From Bryobacterales bacterium (GTDB lineage: Bacteria; Acidobacteriota; Terriglobia; Bryobacterales; Bryobacteraceae), in NCBI GenBank assembly GCA_003132905.1, contig PKZC01000377.1:162-28369 (forward strand): a stretch of 28,208 nucleotides of DNA, given 5' to 3'. Made by a program: the position numbers and the translations under genes. Within the stretch, counting starts at the first letter, position 1; every line of letters begins with the position of its first letter. Shown piece after piece: positions 7,690 to 14,907 of this stretch. The notes beneath the pieces are model-generated. The model did no database searches, was not told the DNA's origin, and saw only the letters and a program-made list of their open reading frames with translations.

Positions 7690-7707
7690 GTGTAGCGCAT
7701 TCTACAC
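7690..7707. promoter_or_regulatory. Inverted repeat GTGTAG-N6-CTACAC, candidate operator
   Basis: The 18-mer GTGTAGCGCATTCTACAC has perfect 6-base arms with a 6-base spacer. It lies in the amidase leader and just upstream of the imuA promoter. The imu cassette is LexA-controlled in the bacteria where it has been studied, so this could be a LexA-type box of this lineage, but it does not match the Escherichia or Bacillus consensus. No second imu promoter is available in the window for comparison. Confidence 0.4.
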
Positions 7708-7745
7708 AGAGTACTCTTGACAACTCCAAGCCAAGTGAGCAAAAT
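7708..7745 (+). promoter_or_regulatory. Probable promoter of the imu cassette with overlapping palindrome
   Basis: TTGACA at 7717-7722 is a perfect -35 element, 17 bases before CAAAAT (7740-7745, four of six matches to the -10 consensus). This would place transcription start near 7752, about 20 bases before the imuA ATG. The 10-bp palindrome AGAGTACTCT (7708-7717) touches the -35 box, a position where a repressor would block polymerase. Promoter call from sequence; repressor identity is inference. Confidence 0.5.
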
Positions 7746-7773
7746 ATGAATGGCGAAGAAAAGGCGAAATTGC

Positions 7774-8430
7774 ATGAACCCAAACGCCGCTCGCGTCACT
7801 ACACTCGGACTGCGTCCCGACGCCCCAATTCGGGAATGCCTTCCTACCGGCATCGCGTCGCTCGATGCTCTGGCGGGGGGCTTCCCGCGCGGCGCCATCG
7901 CGGAGATTCTTGGCCCGGAAAGCTCCGGCCGAACCACTCTGCTCCATTCGCTGCTGGCCGCATCCACTGCTCACCTTGAAATCTGCGCTTACGTCGATAC
8001 TGATGATTCGTTCGATCCCGTATCGGCCGCCGCGGCTGGCGTAGCTCTCTCGCAACTGGTATGGATCCGTTGCGGGCACAATGCCGGGCACGCGCTGAAG
8101 GCGGCCGATTCTCTGCTTCACGCGGGCGGATTCGGCGTCATCGTGCTCGATCTGTGCCAGGTTACGCCGCGCATCTCCAATAGCATCCCGATCTCCTACT
8201 GGTATCGATTCCGCCGCGCCATCGAAAACACGCCGACGATTCTCGCGTTGGCGGAAAAAGAGCCGCTAGCCAGATCCTGCGCGTCGCTGATGCTGGAACT
8301 GCAGCGCAAGAAAATCGCCTGGCGAGGCGCACCGGGATTCGAATTACTGCGCGGAGTGGAATTGGAAGCCGCATCGCGCAAACCGGTGCGGCCGGCCACG
8401 GCGGCTTTTAAAGCGAGGTCGCTCGAATGA
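7774..8430 (+). CDS. imuA: ImuA-like RecA-related protein of the mutagenic cassette
   Basis: First gene of the damage-inducible translesion cassette, where ImuA-type proteins act with ImuB and DnaE2 in error-prone synthesis. The 218-residue protein has a RecA-like fold: CLPTGIASLDALAGGFPRGAIAEILG, then the P-loop GPESSGRTTLL (48-58), VDTDDSFDPVSAAAAGV, and FGVIVLDL with Asp126 as Walker B-like acid. The P-loop Lys is Arg53. I recall GR in place of GK in related ImuA proteins, so this may be a family trait and not a lesion. It lacks the RecA C-terminal domain. ATG 7774 gives the natural MNPNAARV start with AAGG nine bases upstream; ATG 7750 in the same frame would add eight residues. It overlaps imuB by ATGA-type coupling. 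Confidence 0.85.
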   Translation: MNPNAARVTTLGLRPDAPIRECLPTGIASLDALAGGFPRGAIAEILGPESSGRTTLLHSLLAASTAHLEICAYVDTDDSFDPVSAAAAGVALSQLVWIRCGHNAGHALKAADSLLHAGGFGVIVLDLCQVTPRISNSIPISYWYRFRRAIENTPTILALAEKEPLARSCASLMLELQRKKIAWRGAPGFELLRGVELEAASRKPVRPATAAFKARSLE

Positions 8431-9647
8431 TGTTCGCTTGCATTCACGGGGCTTCCGACGCTCTGCCTGAAATCGCCGCAGGCTTTTCACCGGCATTCGA
8501 ACAAACTGCGCCCGATACGGTTGTCTTCCGCGTGGATAGCTTGCAGCGCCTGCATGGATCGCCACGGCAGATCGCCCAAGCTATCGCGCGGCAAGCTGGT
8601 GATGAAGTAAACGTAGCCGTTGCCGAAACCGCAGATGCCGCTATCATCGCCGCGCGTAATTTTCCGGGCGTTACGGTGTCGCCCGATCTTAACGATCTGG
8701 ATGTTGCCACGCTGCCGCTCACCGAAGAGATGACCCAGGTGTTTGAAAGCTGGGGCATCTACACGCTGGATCAACTGGCGCAACTGCCGCAGAACGGCAT
8801 TGCCGAACGCTTTGGTCCGCACGGTGTCTACCTGCAGCAACTGGCTCGCGGGGCAATTCATCGGCCGCTCAAAATCTTCCAGCCGGAAACCACATATGAA
8901 GACCGCATCGAACTAGATCATCCGGTCAGTTTGCTTGAGCCGCTGCTGTTTCTGATTGCGCGGCTGCTGAACGATCAATGTGCGCGGCTGCTTTCGAATG
9001 CTATGGCGGCCAACGAAGTGGTGATTCGTTTAGAACTGGAAGATCGCACTGAGCACATTCGCACTCTTCACCTTCCCGTGCCCATGCGAGAAAGCAAGTC
9101 GCTATTGAAGCTGCTGCAAATGGATCTGGAAGCGCATCCGCCGCAGGCACCGACCGTGGCTCTCGCGCTCTCACTCAAACCGGTGCATCCACGCACGGTG
9201 CAAACCGGCATCTTTCTTCCGGTGACGCCCGCGCCCGACAAACTGGAGCTGACGCTGGCCCGTATTCGAGGCATCGTCGGAGAAAACAACGTCGGCGTCC
9301 CCGAACTTCTCAATACTCATCACCCGCATCCTTTTCTATTGGTCGAAATGCAGCCCACAATTGCCAGCCACCAACAACCAGCCACCAGCCACCAGGGCTT
9401 TCGCTATTTCCGCCCGCCTCTTCCCGCTACCGTCGAACTCGATCGCAATCGGCCGCTTCGCATCACGGCATCGGGCATTCACGGAAGAGTTCTCAAGGCG
9501 GCCGGGCCATGGCGTACTTCAGGCGATTGGTGGACAACCACCGTTTGGAATCGCGATGAGTGGGATGTCGCGCTTACTAACAACGCGCTCTATAGAATTT
9601 TTCGCGAGCCTACCGAGCGCTGGTTCATTGAGGGCAGTTATGACTAG
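8427..9647 (+). CDS. imuB: ImuB, Y-family polymerase-like protein (short form)
   Basis: The hub of the mutasome: ImuB is a catalytically dead Y-family polymerase relative that links the sliding clamp, ImuA and DnaE2. Visible blocks are AAGFSPAFEQTAPDTVVFRVDSLQRLHG (end of palm), VNVAVAETADAAIIAARNFPGVTV, LPLTEEMTQVFESWGIYTLDQLAQLP (thumb/HhH, a Gly-Ile-Thr-Leu helix typical of Y-family), the little-finger region LDHPVSLLEPLLFLI and the C-terminal RPLRI...GPWRTSGDWW...WDVAL.. end typical of ImuB. At 406 residues it lacks the first ~90 residues of the usual palm, going straight from MFACIHG to the AAGFSP block, so the metal-binding acids are absent. The start ATG 8427 overlaps the imuA stop. 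The end overlaps dnaE2 by 8 bp. Residues 313-323 are an ASHQQPATSHQ insertion from a DNA repeat. Confidence 0.9.
   Translation: MMFACIHGASDALPEIAAGFSPAFEQTAPDTVVFRVDSLQRLHGSPRQIAQAIARQAGDEVNVAVAETADAAIIAARNFPGVTVSPDLNDLDVATLPLTEEMTQVFESWGIYTLDQLAQLPQNGIAERFGPHGVYLQQLARGAIHRPLKIFQPETTYEDRIELDHPVSLLEPLLFLIARLLNDQCARLLSNAMAANEVVIRLELEDRTEHIRTLHLPVPMRESKSLLKLLQMDLEAHPPQAPTVALALSLKPVHPRTVQTGIFLPVTPAPDKLELTLARIRGIVGENNVGVPELLNTHHPHPFLLVEMQPTIASHQQPATSHQGFRYFRPPLPATVELDRNRPLRITASGIHGRVLKAAGPWRTSGDWWTTTVWNRDEWDVALTNNALYRIFREPTERWFIEGSYD
9363..9396 (+). repeat. GCCACCAG-type short repeat inside imuB
   Basis: Near-tandem copies of CCAGCCAC(CA) are read in frame as ASHQQPATSHQG, a low-complexity insertion between two conserved ImuB blocks. 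A sister copy lies in dnaE2 at 12297-12326 and a shorter one in moxR. Confidence 0.7.
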
Positions 9648-12600
9648 CGCATACATCGAACTGCACGCCCGCAGCGCCTTCAGTTTTCTGGAAGGATCGT
9701 CGGTACCTGAAGAACTGGTAGCGCGCGCGGCTGCTCTCGACTTCCCTGCCCTGGCGATTCTCGACCGCGACAATATTTCTGGCGCGGCACGCTTCCACAT
9801 GGCAGCGAAAAAGGCCGGTATTCGTGCGCATATCGGCGCTGAAATTACTTGTACGGACGGACATCGTTATCCGCTGCTGGCTGAAAGCCGCGCTGGATAC
9901 CAGAATCTGTGCCGATTGATCACCCGCATGAAGATGCGCGCCAAGAAAGGCGAGGGTGCGGCAGCGCCTGAAGAGTTCGCCGAGTTCTCCCAAGGTTTGG
10001 TGTGCCTGGCTTCGCGGCCCGATGCCCGCTTCCTGGAACTGTTCAGCGCAAAGAATCTTTTCGTTGAAATCCAACGGCACTACAATCGCGCCGAAGAAGC
10101 CTTAAATCAAGCTCTCATCGATTTTGCGCGGCAGCATCGATTGCCGCTCGTCGCTACTAACGGCGTGAGCCATGCAACGCCCGAATCGCGCGAGGCGCTC
10201 GACGTTCTTACCTGCGTCCGCCATAAGACTACGATTCACGAGGCCGGGCGGTTGCTTTCCATCAACTCTGATCGGTATCTGAAAAGCGCGCAAGAAATGG
10301 CGCGGCTATTTGATGACCTGCCCGAGGCCATCGCCAACACCAAGGCGCTTTCCGAGCGTCTGCAATTCACGCTGGCCGATCTCGGCTATCAGTTTCCGAA
10401 ATACCCCACGCCGCCAGGCGAGACGATGAATTCGTTCCTGCGAAAACGCGTGGAAGAAGGCGCGATGAATCGCTATCATTTGAAATCCGTCGATCTGCGC
10501 CGCCGGGCGCGCCGACAGATCGATCGCGAACTAGCGCTCATCGAAAAGCTGGAATTGCCCGGATATTTTTTGATCGTCTGGGACGTTGTAGATTTTTGCC
10601 GGCGGCAGAACATTCTGGTACAGGGCCGCGGATCGGCCGCTAATAGCGCGGTCTGTTATGCGCTGGGCATCACGGCGATCGATCCGGTAGAGATGGAATT
10701 GCTCTTCGAGCGTTTTTTATCCGAGGAGCGCGGCGAATGGCCGGATATCGATCTCGATCTTCCGAGCGGCGATCAACGCGAGCGCGCTATCCAATATGTC
10801 TACGAACGCTACGGCCAACTGGGCGCCGCCATGACCGCCAACATCATCACTTATCGCGGACGTTCGGCCGTGCGCGACATCGGCAAAGTGCTGGGCTTCC
10901 CCGAAACGGACCTGGCGCGCATCTCGGCGCTGGTTCCGGCATGGGGCTGGGTTGATCCAAAAGAGCCCGATCCGAAGGAGACCGCTGAGCGCCAGTTCCA
11001 GGAAGCCGGTTTTTCGCCCCAACAAAATCCGCTGATCGCGAAGTTTCTGGATCTGTATATGACCATCCAGGATTTGCCGCGGCATTTGGGCCAGCACTCG
11101 GGTGGCATGGTGATTTGCGAAGGCCAGCTCGATTCCATTGTGCCGCTCGAGCCCGCGACTATGCCCGGCCGCGTGGTGATCCAGTGGGACAAGGAAGACT
11201 GCGCCGATATGGGCATCATCAAAGTGGATCTGCTGGGCCTAGGCATGATGGCCGTGCTCGAAGAATCCATCCAGCTGATTCGCACGGCGTATCGCGAAGA
11301 AGTGGACCTGGCGCATCTGCCGCAAGACGACCCGCTGGTGTATCAAGCGTTGCAGAACGCCGACACCATCGGAATGTTTCAAGTGGAAAGTCGCGCGCAG
11401 ATGTCGTGCCTGCCCCGGCTGCGGCCGGAACATTTTTACGACATCGTGGTGCAGGTGGCTATCATCCGGCCCGGACCGATTGTTGGTCAGATGTTGAATC
11501 CATTTCTGCGGCGGCGGCAGGGTCGCGAACCAGCCGAATGTCTGCATCCATCGCTGGAGCCCGTGCTGCGGCGTACGCTGGGCGTGCCACTATTTCAGGA
11601 ACAACTGCTGCGCATGGCGATGATCGTGGCTGGGTTCACTGGAGGCGAAGCCGAGGAACTGCGCCGCGCGATGGGTTTCAAGCGCTCCGAAGCCAGGATG
11701 CGCGACATCGAGACAAGGCTGCGCGCAGGCATGACGCGCAATGGCATTACCGGCAAGCAGCAGGACAGCATCGTTCAATCCATCACCGCGTTTGCGCTGT
11801 ACGGTTTTCCGGAATCGCATGCCGCCAGCTTCGCTTTGATCGCCTATGCCAGCGCCTATCTGAAATGCCGCTATCTGGCCGCATTCACCGCCGCGATCCT
11901 GAACAATCAGCCCATGGGGTTCTACGCGCCGGCTACCTTGGTGAAAGACGCACAGCGTCACGGGCTGCACTTCAATCCGATCGATGTTACGCGCTCGGAT
12001 TGGCTATGCACGATTGAAGAAGAAAATGGGGAGCGGCGCGTTCGACTGGGTCTGAACTACGTCAAGGGATTGCGCGAGCAGCCGGCCCGAGCGATTCTTG
12101 CCGCGCGCGCGCAAGCGCCTTTTGCGAGCATCCAGGATTTAGTGGACCGTGTCCCCGAGCTTCGCAAAGACGAACTGCGTAAGCTGAGCGAGATCGGCGC
12201 ATTGAATTTCATCACCGCATTGCCCACGCATCGCCGCGCAGCGCTGTGGGATTCGGAATTAGCCATCCGTCCGACGGGTCCACTGTTCTCCGATCCCCAA
12301 CCACCAGCCACTAGCCACCAGCCACTTTCCCCCATGAGCGCCAGCGAGCGCTTAAACTCCGACTTCCGGGGAACTCACGTCACCATCGGCAAGCATCCCA
12401 TGGCTTTTCATCGCGAGAAGTTGAACGCACTCGGCGTAACGCCCGCCTCGCAATTGAAAGCGGTGCGCAATGGCCGCGTGGTTCGTATCGCTGGATGCAT
12501 TATTTGCCGGCAGCGCCCAGGTACCGCCAAAGGGCTGCTGTTCCTGAGTATCGAAGACGAAACCGGCGTTTCAAATGCGGTGGTGATGCCCGACGTCTTC

Positions 12601-12750
12601 GATCGCGAGCGTAAAACTATCCTCAATAATTCTTATCTCGTGATCGATGGCGAGATGCAGAACATCGACAACGTCTACACTGTTCGAGCCGCCCATTGTG
12701 AGGCTCTACACGTAGCGGAAGAAGCGGTGCCTTCGCATGACTTCCACTAA
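9640..12750 (+). CDS. dnaE2: Error-prone DNA polymerase III alpha subunit DnaE2
   Basis: The catalytic polymerase of the damage-induced mutasome, extending past lesions with ImuA and ImuB. The 1036-residue protein starts at ATG 9640, overlapping the end of imuB by 8 bp; the open frame upstream is imuB sequence in another frame. Domains: PHP (YIELHARSAFSFLEGSSVPEELV, GAEIT), then the polymerase core with GRGSAANSAVCYALG, PDIDLDLPSG (catalytic Asp369 and Asp371), LPRHLGQHSGGMVI, IKVDLLGLGMM (third acid Asp530), GMFQVESRAQM, RPGPIVG, FQEQLLRMAM, GFPESHAASFALIAYASAYLKCRY, then an HhH region and an OB fold (VVRIAGCIICRQRPGTAKG, from about residue 943). It ends in SHDFH, a typical DnaE2 end. The PHP set looks reduced compared with replicative DnaE. 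A PATSHQ repeat insertion sits near residues 886-896. Its stop codon abuts that of trpS. Confidence 0.96.
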   Translation: MTSAYIELHARSAFSFLEGSSVPEELVARAAALDFPALAILDRDNISGAARFHMAAKKAGIRAHIGAEITCTDGHRYPLLAESRAGYQNLCRLITRMKMRAKKGEGAAAPEEFAEFSQGLVCLASRPDARFLELFSAKNLFVEIQRHYNRAEEALNQALIDFARQHRLPLVATNGVSHATPESREALDVLTCVRHKTTIHEAGRLLSINSDRYLKSAQEMARLFDDLPEAIANTKALSERLQFTLADLGYQFPKYPTPPGETMNSFLRKRVEEGAMNRYHLKSVDLRRRARRQIDRELALIEKLELPGYFLIVWDVVDFCRRQNILVQGRGSAANSAVCYALGITAIDPVEMELLFERFLSEERGEWPDIDLDLPSGDQRERAIQYVYERYGQLGAAMTANIITYRGRSAVRDIGKVLGFPETDLARISALVPAWGWVDPKEPDPKETAERQFQEAGFSPQQNPLIAKFLDLYMTIQDLPRHLGQHSGGMVICEGQLDSIVPLEPATMPGRVVIQWDKEDCADMGIIKVDLLGLGMMAVLEESIQLIRTAYREEVDLAHLPQDDPLVYQALQNADTIGMFQVESRAQMSCLPRLRPEHFYDIVVQVAIIRPGPIVGQMLNPFLRRRQGREPAECLHPSLEPVLRRTLGVPLFQEQLLRMAMIVAGFTGGEAEELRRAMGFKRSEARMRDIETRLRAGMTRNGITGKQQDSIVQSITAFALYGFPESHAASFALIAYASAYLKCRYLAAFTAAILNNQPMGFYAPATLVKDAQRHGLHFNPIDVTRSDWLCTIEEENGERRVRLGLNYVKGLREQPARAILAARAQAPFASIQDLVDRVPELRKDELRKLSEIGALNFITALPTHRRAALWDSELAIRPTGPLFSDPQPPATSHQPLSPMSASERLNSDFRGTHVTIGKHPMAFHREKLNALGVTPASQLKAVRNGRVVRIAGCIICRQRPGTAKGLLFLSIEDETGVSNAVVMPDVFDRERKTILNNSYLVIDGEMQNIDNVYTVRAAHCEALHVAEEAVPSHDFH
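12297..12326 (+). repeat. GCCACCAG-type short repeat inside dnaE2
   Basis: CCAACCACCAGCCACTAGCC and the following ACCAGCCACT form near-tandem units, read as PQPPATSHQPL in a loop just before the OB fold. It has the same unit as the repeat in imuB and adds about ten residues to the protein without breaking the frame. Confidence 0.7.
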
Positions 12751-13740
12751 TCACGCGCCCGCGTACAGGCCCATGCGCTCTTTCACCAATTGAACCGTGG
12801 ATTTCGCGATGGGCGATACGCGCTCCGCGCCTTCTTTGAGCACGCCGGCGAGATAGCCCGGTTCGTCCATGATCTCGGCGTAGCGCTTTTGTAGCGGCTC
12901 CAGATTCGCGATCACCATTTCGGCCACTTGCTTCTTCAAATCGCCATAGCGCATGCCGCTGAAATGTCCGTGCATCTTGTCGGCCGGCCATCCGCTGAAC
13001 GCTTGAAAGATGCTCAAAAGGTTCAGAACGCCGGAACCAGCGGTGTCGAAATCCACCGCGGGATTTGAATCGGTGGTGGCGCGCATGATCTTCTTGCGGA
13101 CCTGATCGATTGGATCGAGGATGGCCACCGCGTGGCCCGATCCAGCGGCCGATTTGCTCATCTTCTTGTCCGGCTCATCGAGGCCCATAACTCGCGCACC
13201 TACCAGAGGCAAGTGCGTAGCGGGCATCACGAAAGTTTCCCCGTACATTGAATTGAAGCGCTGTGCGATGTCGCGCGCCAGTTCCAAATGCTGCGCCTGA
13301 TCGTCACCTACTGGAACGATGGCGGCCTGGTAGATCAAAATATCCGCCGCCATCAACACCGGATATTGCAGCAATCCATCGCCCACGGTCTCCTGCGCCT
13401 GCGATTTAGCTTTGTACTGCGTCATGCGCTCCAGCCAGCCAACGGGCGTGACGCAGGTGAGCATCCAGGCGAGTTCGGCGTGCTCAGGCACGGACGATTG
13501 CACCACGATGGTGGACTGTTTCGGATCGATTCCGGCCGCCAGGAACAGCGCCGCAATCTCCAGAATCTTCGCGCGCAGCTCGGCCGGTTCCTGATAGACC
13601 GTGATGGCGTGCAGGTCGACGATGCCAAAGATACTCTCGTAGTTGCCCTGAATCTCGACCCAATTCTTCAACGCCCCGAGGTAGTTTCCAATATGCAAAT
13701 TGCCGGTCGGCTGAACGCCGGAAAACACGCGTGCTTTCAT
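12751..13740 (-). CDS. trpS: Tryptophanyl-tRNA synthetase
   Basis: Charges tRNA-Trp with tryptophan; a class I synthetase of 329 residues, the normal bacterial length. The HIGH signature is in PTGNLHIGNYLG (residues 11-22), followed by VDLHAITV, the domain-interface stretch TPVGWLERMTQYKAKS, YPVLMAADILIYQAAIVPVGDDQAQHLELARDIAQRFN and KKMSKS (193-198). ATG 13740 (MKARVFSGVQPTG) is the standard start. The upstream in-frame codons to 13785 lie in the divergent gene and carry no domain. It ends directly against dnaE2 with no intergenic base. Single housekeeping gene, no sign of a T-box leader: only 24 bp separate it from the divergent methyltransferase. Confidence 0.97.
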   Translation of the reverse strand: MKARVFSGVQPTGNLHIGNYLGALKNWVEIQGNYESIFGIVDLHAITVYQEPAELRAKILEIAALFLAAGIDPKQSTIVVQSSVPEHAELAWMLTCVTPVGWLERMTQYKAKSQAQETVGDGLLQYPVLMAADILIYQAAIVPVGDDQAQHLELARDIAQRFNSMYGETFVMPATHLPLVGARVMGLDEPDKKMSKSAAGSGHAVAILDPIDQVRKKIMRATTDSNPAVDFDTAGSGVLNLLSIFQAFSGWPADKMHGHFSGMRYGDLKKQVAEMVIANLEPLQKRYAEIMDEPGYLAGVLKEGAERVSPIAKSTVQLVKERMGLYAGA

Positions 13741-13764
13741 GTTGATCGTCTGTGTTGAACAACC

Positions 13765-14907
13765 ATGGTACCCTTTCGCTTGCAAGAAACTCTAACGATA
13801 GAAAAGCTGGTGTACGGCGGCGAAGGGCTGGCGCGCCTGGAAGGCAAAGTGGTTTTGACGCCATTTGTGCTACCGGGCGAAGTAGTACGCGCCGAGACCG
13901 AACGGGTGAAGAACGATTTGTGGCGCGGCCGGTTAATCGAAGTGCTGCAGCCATCGGCATCGCGCGTAACTCCCGGATGCCCCTATTTCCAGCATTGCGG
14001 CGGCTGCCAATACCAGCACATGGATTATCCATTCCAGTTGGAACAGAAGAGTGCGATTCTTCGTGAAGTATTGCAGAGGGTGGGAAAGATCGAGTTTAAG
14101 GGCGAGATTGGTGTAGTCTCGAGCGAGCCGTGGCAGTATCGCAATCGAGTACAACTTCACATCGAAGGCGGCAAGGTGGGTTACTTTGCGCAGGGCTCCA
14201 GGGATCTATGCGCGATCGATCACTGCCCCATTGCTTCGCCCAAGCTCAATGAGACTATTTGCAAGATCGACGCACCGCAAGCGAACACGGCCCTGGAGCT
14301 CTTCACCAACGAAACGGACCTACAGGTGAATGTTCTAGACCGGATACCGCGACAGGCGCTGTCCGCACTGGCGACTCTCGGGGTTACGACGCCGATTGAG
14401 TACAACGGATTCCAAGTCAGCCGAAATTCGTTCTTTCAGGTGAATCGGTTTCTGATCGATCGGCTGGTGGAATGCGCAATCGGCGGCGCGAAGGGCGAAT
14501 GGGCCGTGGACCTTTACGCGGGTGTGGGCCTTTTCTCGGCAAAACTGGCCGAGCGATTCGATAAGGTGACGGCGGTGGAATCGAGCAGCAGCAGCTTACG
14601 CGACCTGGCGCACAACTTCTCGCAAGCGAGCGTGAATGCCAACGTAGAAGATTACCTGGCTGGTCTCGACCAAACGCCCGGTTTCATCCTGGCCGATCCG
14701 CCGCGCGCGGGTTTGGGGAAAGTGGTGGTGAAGCAACTGGCGCGCATTCGGGCACCGCGCCTGAATATTGTCTCTTGCGATCCGGCGACATTAGCACGCG
14801 ATTTGCAAGGCCTGATGGCCGAGAACTACCGCATCGAAAAGATCACGCTGGTTGACCTTTTCCCCCAAACATTCCACCTTGAGACCGTCGTGGAACTTTC
14901 CGCATAA
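13765..14907 (+). CDS. rlmD: RlmD/TrmA-family RNA uracil-5-methyltransferase with TRAM domain
   Basis: Transfers methyl from SAM to C5 of uracil in rRNA or tRNA. The 380-residue protein shows an N-terminal TRAM domain (TLTIEKLVYGGEGLARLEGKVVLTPFVLPGE), the [4Fe-4S] cysteines Cys72, Cys78 and Cys81 (CPYFQHCGGC) and Cys154 (IDHCPI), YRNRVQLH, the SAM-binding motif VDLYAGVGLFS (248-258), the base-binding Asp in ADPPRAGL (310-317), the nucleophile Cys338 in VSCDPATLARD and Glu373 in HLETV. FFQVN (223-227) is also standard. These features fit RlmD/RumA. The exact target (U1939 of 23S rRNA or another) cannot be told from sequence, so the symbol is tentative. ATG 13765 leaves 24 bp to the divergent trpS, and the 3' end overlaps the convergent VWA gene by 65 bp. 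Confidence 0.93.
   Translation: MVPFRLQETLTIEKLVYGGEGLARLEGKVVLTPFVLPGEVVRAETERVKNDLWRGRLIEVLQPSASRVTPGCPYFQHCGGCQYQHMDYPFQLEQKSAILREVLQRVGKIEFKGEIGVVSSEPWQYRNRVQLHIEGGKVGYFAQGSRDLCAIDHCPIASPKLNETICKIDAPQANTALELFTNETDLQVNVLDRIPRQALSALATLGVTTPIEYNGFQVSRNSFFQVNRFLIDRLVECAIGGAKGEWAVDLYAGVGLFSAKLAERFDKVTAVESSSSSLRDLAHNFSQASVNANVEDYLAGLDQTPGFILADPPRAGLGKVVVKQLARIRAPRLNIVSCDPATLARDLQGLMAENYRIEKITLVDLFPQTFHLETVVELSA

Noticed and set aside
9363..9396. The GCCACCAG units as a CRISPR array
   Set aside because: Units are under 15 bases with no unique spacers, and are translated in frame.
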